Below, in pieces: positions 7,677 to 15,669 of a stretch of DNA of 64,000 nt (the stretch's first letter is position 1; each line of letters begins with the position of its first letter). Source of the DNA: Dermatophilus congolensis (GTDB taxonomy: Bacteria; Actinomycetota; Actinomycetes; Actinomycetales; Dermatophilaceae). The DNA lies in the NCBI GenBank assembly GCA_030538115.1, contig JAUNUP010000002.1, forward strand, positions 124,001 through 188,000, in the 5' to 3' direction. Under the pieces are notes generated by a model. That model had not been told where the DNA came from. It did not search any database and was given only the letters and a program-made list of their open reading frames with translations. Both the position numbers and the translations under genes were made by a program.

Positions 7677-9143
7677 ATGCTCGAAATCCTCGTCCAGATC
7701 AGCGACCTGATCTGGAATCCGATGGCATTCATGGCGCTCGGCGTCGGCTTCTTCTTCACGGTCCTCACCAAGGGGATCCAGTTCCGGAGATTCCCGGACA
7801 TGATCAAGTCGATCTTCGAGAAGAAGTCGGCCGACGACGGTGGCACCTCGCCCCTGCAGGCGATCCTGCTGACCATCGGTGGCCGCGTCGGCGTCGGCAA
7901 CATCGCCGGCGTCGGCACGGCCATCTCGGCCGGCGGCCCCGGAGCGCTGTTCTGGATGATGCTGTGCTCGCTGCTCGGGGCCGCGAGCGCGTACGCCGAA
8001 TCGGTGCTCGCACAGGTCTTCAAAGAGCGGGCGCTCAACGAGCACCGCGGCGGCATGCCCTACTACGTCGAGAAGGGGTTGAAGCTGCGCTGGCTCGCCG
8101 TGGTCCTCGCGACGATGACCTTCGTCGGCTACGGCTTCGTCTTCCCGGGCGTGCAGGCCAACAGCATTGCGGTCTCGATGGACAACGCGTTCGGCGTCTC
8201 GACGTGGATCTCGGCCTCCGTGCTCACGCTCGTTCTCGGCCTCGTCATCTGGGGCGGCACGCAGCGCATCGTGCACGTCGCCCAGGTGCTCGTGCCGATC
8301 ATGGCCCCCGGCTACCTGCTCGCCGCGTTCGCGATCCTCGTCGTCAACGCCGACCAGATCTGGCCCACGATCGTGCTGGTGATGAGCAGTGCATTCGGCA
8401 CCAACGCGGTTTTCGGCGGCATCATGGGCACGGCCGTCGCGTGGGGCGTGCGGCGATCGGTGTTCTCCAACGTCGCCGGTGTCGGTGAAGGCACGTACGT
8501 CGCGGCCTCCGCGTCGGTGCGACACCCCTCCAAGCAAGGCCTCGCGCAGGCACTGTCGATCTTCGTCGACACCACGCTCATCTGCTCTGCGACCGGCGTC
8601 ATGATCATCATGACCGGCATGTACAACACCCCGAACCCCGAGGGCGGCTTCCTGTACGAGGGCGTGCCCGGCATGTCGGCGGGCCCCGCCAACACGCAGG
8701 CTGCGATCGACACGATCATGCCCGGCATGGGCCCCGGCTTCCTCGCGGTCGCGTTGTTCTTCTTCGCGTTCACCACGATGATCGCGTTCTTCTACATCGC
8801 GACCACGAACCTCGTCTTCCTGGGCAAAGGCCACCCGAGCCCGAAGCTCATGTTCGCCCTCAAGCTGGGCACGCTCGCGATCACGTTCTTCGGCTGCGTC
8901 GCCTCCGCCCAGACCATCTGGACCATCGGCGACATCGGCTACGGCTCGATCGGCTGGGTCAACATGATCTGCATCCTGATGCTCAGCCCCATGGTCGTGA
9001 AGGTCACACGTGACTACGACGCCCAGATGGCCGCGGGCAAGGACCCGGTCTTCGATCCTCGCCCGCTCGGTATCGAGAACGCCGACTTCTGGGTCGCGGG
9101 CGACCCGATCCCGGAGCCGCGCGAGCGGGTCGTCGACCCGTAA
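7677..9143 (+). CDS. Sodium:alanine symporter family (AGCS) amino acid transporter
   Basis: A 488-residue polytopic membrane protein with about ten hydrophobic segments. It has AGCS hallmarks: a GGRVGVGNIAGVGTAISAGG-type glycine-rich stretch after the first helices, and FFFAFTTMIAFFYIATTN near residue 360. I place the start at the ATG at 7677 because AGGGGAAC lies just upstream. A longer in-frame start 11 codons earlier would add a hydrophilic leader that the family lacks. Family members import small neutral amino acids with Na+. Co-regulation with proline/hydroxyproline enzymes suggests hydroxyproline, proline or an N-methylated derivative as cargo, but this is inference. A strong terminator hairpin follows the stop. 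Confidence 0.88.
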   Translation: MLEILVQISDLIWNPMAFMALGVGFFFTVLTKGIQFRRFPDMIKSIFEKKSADDGGTSPLQAILLTIGGRVGVGNIAGVGTAISAGGPGALFWMMLCSLLGAASAYAESVLAQVFKERALNEHRGGMPYYVEKGLKLRWLAVVLATMTFVGYGFVFPGVQANSIAVSMDNAFGVSTWISASVLTLVLGLVIWGGTQRIVHVAQVLVPIMAPGYLLAAFAILVVNADQIWPTIVLVMSSAFGTNAVFGGIMGTAVAWGVRRSVFSNVAGVGEGTYVAASASVRHPSKQGLAQALSIFVDTTLICSATGVMIIMTGMYNTPNPEGGFLYEGVPGMSAGPANTQAAIDTIMPGMGPGFLAVALFFFAFTTMIAFFYIATTNLVFLGKGHPSPKLMFALKLGTLAITFFGCVASAQTIWTIGDIGYGSIGWVNMICILMLSPMVVKVTRDYDAQMAAGKDPVFDPRPLGIENADFWVAGDPIPEPRERVVDP

Positions 9144-9149
9144 CCGCGG

Positions 9150-9184
9150 GGTCGGTCAGGGTGGAGTCGTCACCCTGGCCGACC
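9150..9184 (+). terminator. Intrinsic terminator-like hairpin after the symporter gene
   Basis: A 14-bp stem (9150-9163 with 9171-9184) and a 7-base loop. The single imperfect position is a U-G wobble in plus-strand RNA, consistent with terminating the symporter transcript. It also lies between convergent genes, so it may work for both strands. There is no long U tract, as is usual in high-GC actinobacteria. Confidence 0.7.
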
Positions 9185-9192
9185 GCCGCGCG

Positions 9193-10215
9193 TCACCTCA
9201 GGACGAACCCGGGCACGAGCGGGTCGGCGGGGTCGACGACGAACTCGCACGAGCCCACCCGGTAGGCCATGCCGGTCACCTCCGGGATGACGGCCGGCCG
9301 TCCGTGAGCCGTGACCCGGTCGGCGATGCGCGCTTCGAACATCGTTCCGACGACCGACTCGTGGCGCAGCACCTCTCCGTCGCGCAGGCCGCCGTCATCG
9401 GCCAAGAGCGCAACCCGGGCGGCCGTCCCCGAGCCGCACGGCGATCGATCCACCTCGCCGTCGGCGAAAACGGTGATGTTTCGCTGGTGCAGCCGTTCTC
9501 CGGAGGCGCCCGGAGCGGTGAGGATCGTGCCGTAGATGCCGTCCAGGCGCGCGTCGTTCGGGTGGCGTGCCACCCAATCCGGCCGAGACTCCTGCGCGTT
9601 GAGCGCATTGCGGATCTCGCGTCCAACGGCGATGAGCTCGGTGTAATGCTCGGGCGTGACGTCGAGGCCCACGTCGGCTGCCGGCAGCACCGCGTACATC
9701 GCGCCACCGAAACCGATGTCGACGCTCACCTCGCCGCGCGACGTCGGTACACGCACTCCGCGAGCCTGTGCCCAACTGGGCACGTTGACGAAGGTCACGG
9801 CCTCGGGGCGGCCTTCGCGCATCCGGACCCTGGCCCGCACCCGCCCGGACGGCACATCCACGACGACCTCTGCGTCCCCCTCGTCGGGGGCCTCCACGAG
9901 GCCGGTGTCGACGGCCCACACGCCCAGGGCGATGGTGCCGTGACCGCAGGCCGTGGAGAAGCCGTCCTTGTGCCAGAACAGCACACCGAAGTGGGCACCT
10001 TCGTCGTCGGGAGGCGTGATGAACCCGCCGTACATGTCCGCGTGACCGCGCGGCTCGCTGCACAACAGCGCGCGGACACGCTGTACCGCCTCGTCGTCGA
10101 CGGCGCGTGCCCGCCTGTCAGCGACGTCGGCACCCGGCAGGTCGAGCTGACCGGCCGCAACGATGCGGAACGGCTCGCCGGCGGTGTGGTAGTCCTGCGT
10201 GCGATACGTCTCCAT
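9193..10215 (-). CDS. Proline racemase-fold enzyme (hydroxyproline epimerase or 3-hydroxyproline dehydratase-like)
   Basis: A 340-residue member of the proline racemase superfamily. Both catalytic cysteines of racemases/epimerases are present: Cys90 in STACGHG and Cys260 in DRSPCGSG. The N-terminal HTAGEPFRIV motif is, however, closer to the trans-3-hydroxy-L-proline dehydratase branch, where the second cysteine is usually threonine. So it could be a 4-hydroxyproline 2-epimerase, a proline racemase or an unusual dehydratase. The start ATG (10215) is chosen for the SD GGAGGA six bases upstream; the frame is open further upstream, but nothing there looks protein-like. It is the last gene of the peptide-importer operon, 64 bases after pepP, so it would act on imino acids released from imported peptides. 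Confidence 0.85.
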   Translation of the reverse strand: METYRTQDYHTAGEPFRIVAAGQLDLPGADVADRRARAVDDEAVQRVRALLCSEPRGHADMYGGFITPPDDEGAHFGVLFWHKDGFSTACGHGTIALGVWAVDTGLVEAPDEGDAEVVVDVPSGRVRARVRMREGRPEAVTFVNVPSWAQARGVRVPTSRGEVSVDIGFGGAMYAVLPAADVGLDVTPEHYTELIAVGREIRNALNAQESRPDWVARHPNDARLDGIYGTILTAPGASGERLHQRNITVFADGEVDRSPCGSGTAARVALLADDGGLRDGEVLRHESVVGTMFEARIADRVTAHGRPAVIPEVTGMAYRVGSCEFVVDPADPLVPGFVLR

Positions 10216-10243
10216 GGGCGTCCTCCGGCGTCGGTCTGATGGT

Positions 10244-10273
10244 CTCGGTTGGGCTCGGCTGGGCTCGGTTCGG
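10244..10273. repeat. Three imperfect 10-bp tandem units
   Basis: CTCGGTTGGG, CTCGGCTGGG and CTCGGTTCGG follow each other in the 64-base gap between pepP and the racemase-family gene. Probably a replication-slippage microsatellite; no function is evident. Confidence 0.45.
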
Positions 10274-10279
10274 CTCTGG

Positions 10280-11758
10280 TCAGGCCCCCGCGAACGGCGG
10301 CGGTGCGGTCCCGTCGAGCTGTTGCCCGACCCAGGACTCCAGGCCGTCGGGATCGATCGGAAGTCCCGACGAGAGCACGTCGATGCCGGTCTCGGTGATG
10401 AGGACGTCGTCTTCGATGCGTACGCCGATCCCCCGCAGCTCTTCGGGGACGGTGAGGTCCGAGGGGTGGAAGTACAGGCCCGGCTCGACGGTGAAGACCA
10501 TGCCGGGCGCGAAATCCGCAGCCTGGTAATCGGAGTAGTCGGCGTGCGCGCAGTCGTGGACATCGAGACCGAGGTGGTGTCCCACGCCACAGACGATGTA
10601 GCGACGGTGCTGCTGCCCCTGGGGGCTGAGCGCCACGTCACGCGGCACGTCCAGGAGACCGAGGTCGCGCAGGCCGTCGACGAGGACACCCATCGCCGCA
10701 TCGGTGTAGCCGGCATAGGTGCGGCCGGGGCCACACGCCTCGAGCGCCGCCAGGTGCGACGCGTACACGACGTCGTACACGGCGCGCTGAGCAGCTGTGA
10801 ACTCGCCGTTCACGGGCACGGTGCGCGTGACGTCAGCGGTGTACAGAGTCGTCTCCTCGACGCCGAGGTCGAGGAGCACGAGGTCGCCTTCACGCACCTG
10901 ACCGGTCGCCCTGGTCCAGTGCAATACCGGGGCGTGACTCCCACTACCGACGATCGATTGGTAACCCGGTCCGTTGCCGAGGGTGCGAGCGTGCCGGTCG
11001 AAGGTGCCCTGCAGCCACCGTTCGCCTCCCCCCGCGACAGCCGCGGGGAATTCCCTGGCCACTGCACCGAACCCCTCCGCCGTGTGCTCCGCGGCAAGGC
11101 GCAGTTGGGCCACCTCCCACGGGTCTTTCACGAGCCGCAGGGTGGCCAGCGACTCGCGCACCACATCGGAGATACCAGCACCCCACTGCCGTACCTGTGC
11201 ACCGTCACCGGCGAACCGGACTCGCGTGAGCCGTTCGACGAATGCGTCGAGTTCGTCGACGGGCCGCACGTCGATTCCCAGCGCCTCCGACCAGGACTCG
11301 AGCGACGCCCGCGGCCCCACCCACAGGGGCCCGTTGACCACGTCGAGGTAGAAGCCCGGATCTGATGGACCCCACGGTCGCGGCAGGAACAGAACCGACT
11401 CGTGCCCGTCGTGCGTCGGGCGCATGACCAGGGCGGCTCCGGGCTCGGTGCAACCGGTCAGCCACACGAAGTCGGAGTCGGCTCGGAAGTAGAAGTGCTG
11501 ATCCGCGTTGCGCACGACCGGGCCGCCACCGGCGACGACGATCGTGTGGCCCGGCCAGTGCTGCGACAACTGCTGCCGATGTCGCCTCGCCGAGTCGGCC
11601 GCGCCGGCGGGGACATCGGCGTGCCCCTCGGTCCGGCCCCACCCGGTCGTCATGAACGCCCGGAAGGCGTCCGAGTCGGCCGGGCGCGGGATGCGCGTGT
11701 CGTGGTAGGGCGGCGTCGGCTGCGAAACCACGCGTGCGTGAACGTTGAGCCCGCTCAC
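10280..11758 (-). CDS. pepP: Xaa-Pro aminopeptidase (M24B, pita-bread fold)
   Basis: A 492-residue M24 metallopeptidase with a creatinase-like N-terminal domain. The C-terminal domain shows the five-ligand dinuclear metal site: Asp in LLDLGVE and YTADVTRT, His in GVGHHLGLDVHD, Glu in FTVEPGLY and Glu in GVRIEDD. It should remove an N-terminal residue preceding proline (and probably hydroxyproline) from peptides in the cytoplasm. I chose the GTG at 11758, which has SD AGAGG eight bases upstream. The open frame continues 75 codons upstream into the permease gene, where the translation is composition-driven nonsense. It follows the importer permease by 25 bases, so peptide uptake and proline-specific hydrolysis are in one transcript. 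Confidence 0.9.
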   Translation of the reverse strand: MSGLNVHARVVSQPTPPYHDTRIPRPADSDAFRAFMTTGWGRTEGHADVPAGAADSARRHRQQLSQHWPGHTIVVAGGGPVVRNADQHFYFRADSDFVWLTGCTEPGAALVMRPTHDGHESVLFLPRPWGPSDPGFYLDVVNGPLWVGPRASLESWSEALGIDVRPVDELDAFVERLTRVRFAGDGAQVRQWGAGISDVVRESLATLRLVKDPWEVAQLRLAAEHTAEGFGAVAREFPAAVAGGGERWLQGTFDRHARTLGNGPGYQSIVGSGSHAPVLHWTRATGQVREGDLVLLDLGVEETTLYTADVTRTVPVNGEFTAAQRAVYDVVYASHLAALEACGPGRTYAGYTDAAMGVLVDGLRDLGLLDVPRDVALSPQGQQHRRYIVCGVGHHLGLDVHDCAHADYSDYQAADFAPGMVFTVEPGLYFHPSDLTVPEELRGIGVRIEDDVLITETGIDVLSSGLPIDPDGLESWVGQQLDGTAPPPFAGA

Positions 11759-11783
11759 TGTCAGCACCTCTTCTGCTCTTGGG

Positions 11784-12752
11784 TCAGCGTGCTCCGCTGA
11801 CCCGTACTCGTGCGTCGAGCAACACGTATGCGATGTCGACGAGAATGTTGGCGACGACGACGAAGAACCCGCCGAAGAGCACCACACCGATGACGACGGG
11901 GCGGTCTTGGGTCGCCACTGCCTGAACGGCCAGCGCTCCGATCCCGCGCAGGCCGAACACCGTCTCGATGACGATGACTCCACCCAACAGCAATCCGATG
12001 TCGGTTCCCAATTGGGTCACCAGCGGGGTGAGCGCCGAACGCATGCCGTGCTTGTAGGTCACCACGCGTTCGGACAAACCCTTGGCCCTCGCGGTGCGGA
12101 TGTAGTCCTCGCCCATCACATCCAGCATCTGCCCGCGGGTGAGCCGGGCGTAGGTCGCGGCAGTGACCAGAGCCAGCGTCATCCACGGCAGCAGGAGATG
12201 CCACGCCCACCGCACAGGATCCTGCGTCAAGGGGATGTACCCGCCGGGCGGGAACAGGATGATCCCGGCCTTCGTGGGGAGGAAGTAGAGGAAGTAGAGG
12301 CTCAGCATGCCGAGCACGAACGTGGGGAACGAGATGCCGGCGAGGGCGAACGCGAGCCCGGCGCGGTCGCGCAGGCTGCCCGGGTGGCGGGCGGAGGTGA
12401 TGCCGATGGGGATGCCGATGGCGAGCCACAGCACCACGCCGCCGAACACGAGCGACATCGTCGCGGGTAGTCGCGACAGGATGAGCGGCAGCACCTCTTG
12501 TGAGCTGCGGTAGGAGAAGCCGAGGTTGCCCTCGCCGATCCGTGAGAGGAACTCCCAGTACTGCACGTAGATCGGCTGATCGAGCCCGAGGGTCGCGCGG
12601 ATCTGGGCGAGCAGTTCCGGAGTCGCCTTGTCGCCTGCGATGACTCGGGCGGGATCGCCCGGCGCGACGAAGAACAGCGTGAAGATGAACAGCGACAGCA
12701 CGAATAGCACGAGAACGCCGAACCCGACCCGGCGCAGCAAGAACCCGGTCAT
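11784..12752 (-). CDS. Oligopeptide/dipeptide ABC transporter permease, DppB/OppB type
   Basis: A 322-residue inner-membrane permease with an N-terminal helix (LLRRVGFGVLVLFVLSLFIF) and the periplasmic loop and five core helices typical of DppB. The EAA loop is near DYIRTARAKGLSERVV (residues 205-220), which docks the ATPase. The ATG (12750-12752) overlaps the stop of the DppC-type gene by four bases (ATGA), giving translational coupling. It forms the transmembrane channel together with the DppC-type subunit. Context (a prolyl aminopeptidase and a racemase-family enzyme downstream, hydroxyproline operator upstream) suggests imino-acid-containing peptides as cargo. Confidence 0.92.
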   Translation of the reverse strand: MTGFLLRRVGFGVLVLFVLSLFIFTLFFVAPGDPARVIAGDKATPELLAQIRATLGLDQPIYVQYWEFLSRIGEGNLGFSYRSSQEVLPLILSRLPATMSLVFGGVVLWLAIGIPIGITSARHPGSLRDRAGLAFALAGISFPTFVLGMLSLYFLYFLPTKAGIILFPPGGYIPLTQDPVRWAWHLLLPWMTLALVTAATYARLTRGQMLDVMGEDYIRTARAKGLSERVVTYKHGMRSALTPLVTQLGTDIGLLLGGVIVIETVFGLRGIGALAVQAVATQDRPVVIGVVLFGGFFVVVANILVDIAYVLLDARVRVSGAR

Positions 12753-13744
12753 TTCTTGCCCCTCCTTCCGGCACGTGGGTCGAGGGCGTCGCGCAGCCCG
12801 TCGCCGAGCACGTTGAACGCCATCGTGGTGAAGAGCAGAGCGAGGCCGGGCACGACCACGAGCCACCAGGCGATGAGGTAGATGGAGTTTCCGGCCGCCT
12901 CCGAGAGCATCCGGCCCCAACTGGGTGTCGGCGGAACGATGCCCATGCCGAGGAACGACAGCGTCGCCTCGAACACGATGGCGTTGGGGATCATCAGCGT
13001 GACGTAGATGATGATGGGCACGGTCAGGTTGGGGAGGATGTCGCGCAGCATGATCGACAGGTGACCGGCCCCGAGCGAGCGTGCGGCCTCCACGAATTCG
13101 CGCTCTCGCAGGGCGAGTGCCTGACCGCGGATGACACGGCCCATCGGCGTCCACGAGAAGAAGACGATGACGATGACGCTCAGGGTGAGCGACGGGCCGA
13201 AGACCGAGACCAGCGAGATGGCCGCGAGCAGGAACGGCACGCTCATGATGAGGTCCATCACTCGCGACAGCACAGTGTCGACACGGCCCCCGAAGTATCC
13301 GGCGGTGATGCCGACAGAGATGCCGATGAGCGCCGCGAGCAACGATGCGGCCACGCCGACGACCAGCGAGATGCGGGCTCCGTAGGCGAGTCGCACGAGG
13401 ACGTCGCGGCCGAGCTGGTCGGCGCCGAGCCAGAACTGCGGCCCCGGACCCGTCGGCACACCCGCAGACGTGAGGCCGATGTCGCGGAGTTGTTCGTTGA
13501 CGCCGTGCCCCGTGACGGTCTCCAGCAGCGGAGCGAAGGCGGCGAAGAGAACGAGCAAGACGATGAAGATGGCGCTCACCAGCGCCGCCTTGTCACGGCG
13601 GAGACGTCTCAGCGTCAACTCGACCGAGCCGCGAGCGACGACAGGCCCGGGCCTCACGGCCGGGATCGGTCCGGTACGACCGGCCCCCGGTGGCGTCGGT
13701 TCGTCGGAGGGACCGGGCGGCGGTTCTGGTACCACTTGAGTCAT
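12749..13744 (-). CDS. Oligopeptide/dipeptide ABC transporter permease, DppC/OppC type
   Basis: A 331-residue permease. A proline-rich cytoplasmic N-terminus of about 40 residues precedes the first helix (ALVSAIFIVLLVLFAAFA). The DppC signature follows (LGADQLGRDVLVRLAYGARISL, about residues 97-118), and an EAA loop reads EFVEAARSLGAGHLSIMLRD. The start ATG overlaps the stop of the ATPase gene (13741-13744), and its own stop overlaps the DppB start, so the cassette is tightly coupled. The open frame extends 65 codons further upstream, but the overlap and the arginine-rich upstream translation argue for 13744. Confidence 0.92.
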   Translation of the reverse strand: MTQVVPEPPPGPSDEPTPPGAGRTGPIPAVRPGPVVARGSVELTLRRLRRDKAALVSAIFIVLLVLFAAFAPLLETVTGHGVNEQLRDIGLTSAGVPTGPGPQFWLGADQLGRDVLVRLAYGARISLVVGVAASLLAALIGISVGITAGYFGGRVDTVLSRVMDLIMSVPFLLAAISLVSVFGPSLTLSVIVIVFFSWTPMGRVIRGQALALREREFVEAARSLGAGHLSIMLRDILPNLTVPIIIYVTLMIPNAIVFEATLSFLGMGIVPPTPSWGRMLSEAAGNSIYLIAWWLVVVPGLALLFTTMAFNVLGDGLRDALDPRAGRRGKK

Positions 13745-15606
13745 GACCTGCCCCCTTCTGCGCTCTCGGAGACGGCTGGTACGAGCTCGCGTGCGCGAAG
13801 CGGCGGCCCGTCGGGCTCGACCGGTCCGGAGGCGGCCAGCAGCTTGCGGGTGAAGGCCTCCTGAGGGTGCGCGTAGATCGTCTCGGTCTCGGCGAGTTCG
13901 ATGATCCGGCCGCCGTCCATGATGGCGATGCGGTCGCACACGTGACGGACGACGGCGAGGTCGTGCGAGATGAACAGGTACGTCATCCCGAACTCGTCCT
14001 GAACGTCGGTCATGAGGTTGAGGATCTGAGCCTGGATCGAGACGTCCAGCGCGGAGACCGGTTCGTCGTAGATGATGATCGACGGATTGAGCGCCAACGC
14101 ACGAGCGATGCCGATGCGCTGCCGCTGCCCGCCGGAGAACTCGGCCGGGAATCGGTTGTAGTGCTCCGGGTTGAGCCCCACGACCTCCATGAGGTGTTGC
14201 ACACGCGCCTTGCGCTCGGCCGGGGTTCCGACCTTGTGGATGCGAAGCGGGTCGTCGATGATCGCACCGATGCGGCGGCGTGGGTTGAGCGCGCCGTAGG
14301 GGTCCTGGAAGACCAGTTGCACTTCTTTCCGCATGGCACGCCAGGTGGCGGCGTCGACCGAGTCGAGCCGGTGCCCGGCGACGTTGATGGTGCCCGAGTC
14401 GGCCTCGATGAGACCGGCGACGACCCTCGCCAGCGTCGACTTTCCGCAGCCGCTCTCGCCGACCAGACCGATCGTCTCCCCGCGTTGGACGTCGAGGTCG
14501 ATGCCCCGCAACACGTGTAGTGACGTCTTGCGGCCGAACGAGCCGCTCGTGAAGGTGAGGTTCACGTCATGCAGGCTGATGATCGGCTCTTCACCGGCGT
14601 GGGCGGCGGGGCCGTCCTCGTGTCGTTCACCGGCGGTCAGGTCGACGGGTTCACGGGTGAGCCAGCAGGCTGCCCTTCCGCCGTCGTCGTACACCCGCAC
14701 GGGCGGTGTCTCGATTCGGCAGATATCCATGACGTCGGGACACCGGGGCGCGAACACGCACCCGAGGGGCGGATCGAGCAGGCTCGGAGGCTGCCCGGAG
14801 ATGGGGATGAGCCGCATCCCCTTCTCCGACTTCGCCGGAGTCGATCGCATGAGGCCCCGCGTGTACGGATGCGCCCCTTGCCGAAACACGACCTCGGTCG
14901 GGCCCTGCTCGAGCATCCGGCCCGCGTACATGACCATCACGGCGTCGGCGACCCGCGAGATGACGGCGAGGTCGTGCGTGATCATGACGATCGTCGTGTC
15001 GAAATCGCGCCGCAGCCCCTCCATGAGGTCGAGGATCTGAGCCTGGACGGTCGAGTCGAGCGCCGTGGTCGGCTCGTCGGCGATGATGAGTGAGGGGTTC
15101 ATCACCAGCGCCATCGCGATCATCACGCGTTGACGCATACCGCCGGAGAACTGGTGGGGGTATGCGTCGAACCGCGCGGCAGCATCGGGGATACCGACCT
15201 TGGCCAGCATCTCGACCGTCCGCGCCTTGGCGGCCTTCGGGCTCACCTTTTCGTGCGCGTGGATCTGCTCGGTGATCTGGTGACCGACCTTGTAGTGCGG
15301 GTGCAGCGACGAGAGCGGGTCCTGGAAGATCATGCAGATGTCTTTGCCGCGCACGTCGAGCCACTCGGCCGCTGACAGTGTCAGCAAGTTCCGGCCCCGG
15401 AAGAGGGCCTCTCCGCTGATCTGCGCGCTCGCCGGCAACAGCCCCATGATCGACTGCATCAGCACCGACTTGCCCGAGCCCGACTCGCCTGCGACGCCGA
15501 AGAACTGCCCCTGGTCGACGCTGAACGAGACGTCCTGGACCGCGTGTACGACGCCGTCCTCCGTCGGGATCTCGACCCGCAGATTGCGAACATCAAGAAG
15601 TGACAT
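13741..15606 (-). CDS. Dipeptide/oligopeptide ABC transporter, fused double ATPase (DppD-DppF type)
   Basis: A 621-residue protein with two complete ABC ATPase domains. The first has Walker A GESGSGKS near residue 40, signature FSGGMRQR and Walker B IIADEPTTALD. The second has Walker A GESGCGKS near 383, signature FSGGQRQR and IIYDEPVSALD. Each is followed by the oligopeptide-ATPase C-terminal extension; the first contains the cysteine cluster (CVFAPRCPDVMDIC near 290) that is conserved in DppD. The fusion supplies both nucleotide-binding sites for the heterodimeric permease. It lies 63 bases after the binding-protein gene and overlaps the DppC-type gene by four bases. Confidence 0.93.
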   Translation of the reverse strand: MSLLDVRNLRVEIPTEDGVVHAVQDVSFSVDQGQFFGVAGESGSGKSVLMQSIMGLLPASAQISGEALFRGRNLLTLSAAEWLDVRGKDICMIFQDPLSSLHPHYKVGHQITEQIHAHEKVSPKAAKARTVEMLAKVGIPDAAARFDAYPHQFSGGMRQRVMIAMALVMNPSLIIADEPTTALDSTVQAQILDLMEGLRRDFDTTIVMITHDLAVISRVADAVMVMYAGRMLEQGPTEVVFRQGAHPYTRGLMRSTPAKSEKGMRLIPISGQPPSLLDPPLGCVFAPRCPDVMDICRIETPPVRVYDDGGRAACWLTREPVDLTAGERHEDGPAAHAGEEPIISLHDVNLTFTSGSFGRKTSLHVLRGIDLDVQRGETIGLVGESGCGKSTLARVVAGLIEADSGTINVAGHRLDSVDAATWRAMRKEVQLVFQDPYGALNPRRRIGAIIDDPLRIHKVGTPAERKARVQHLMEVVGLNPEHYNRFPAEFSGGQRQRIGIARALALNPSIIIYDEPVSALDVSIQAQILNLMTDVQDEFGMTYLFISHDLAVVRHVCDRIAIMDGGRIIELAETETIYAHPQEAFTRKLLAASGPVEPDGPPLRARELVPAVSESAEGGRS

Positions 15607-15669
15607 GTGTGCCCTCCTCCAGCGACCGGGTGCCCGGAGTCCCCGTGCGCGCCGGGCACCCGGTGCCGG

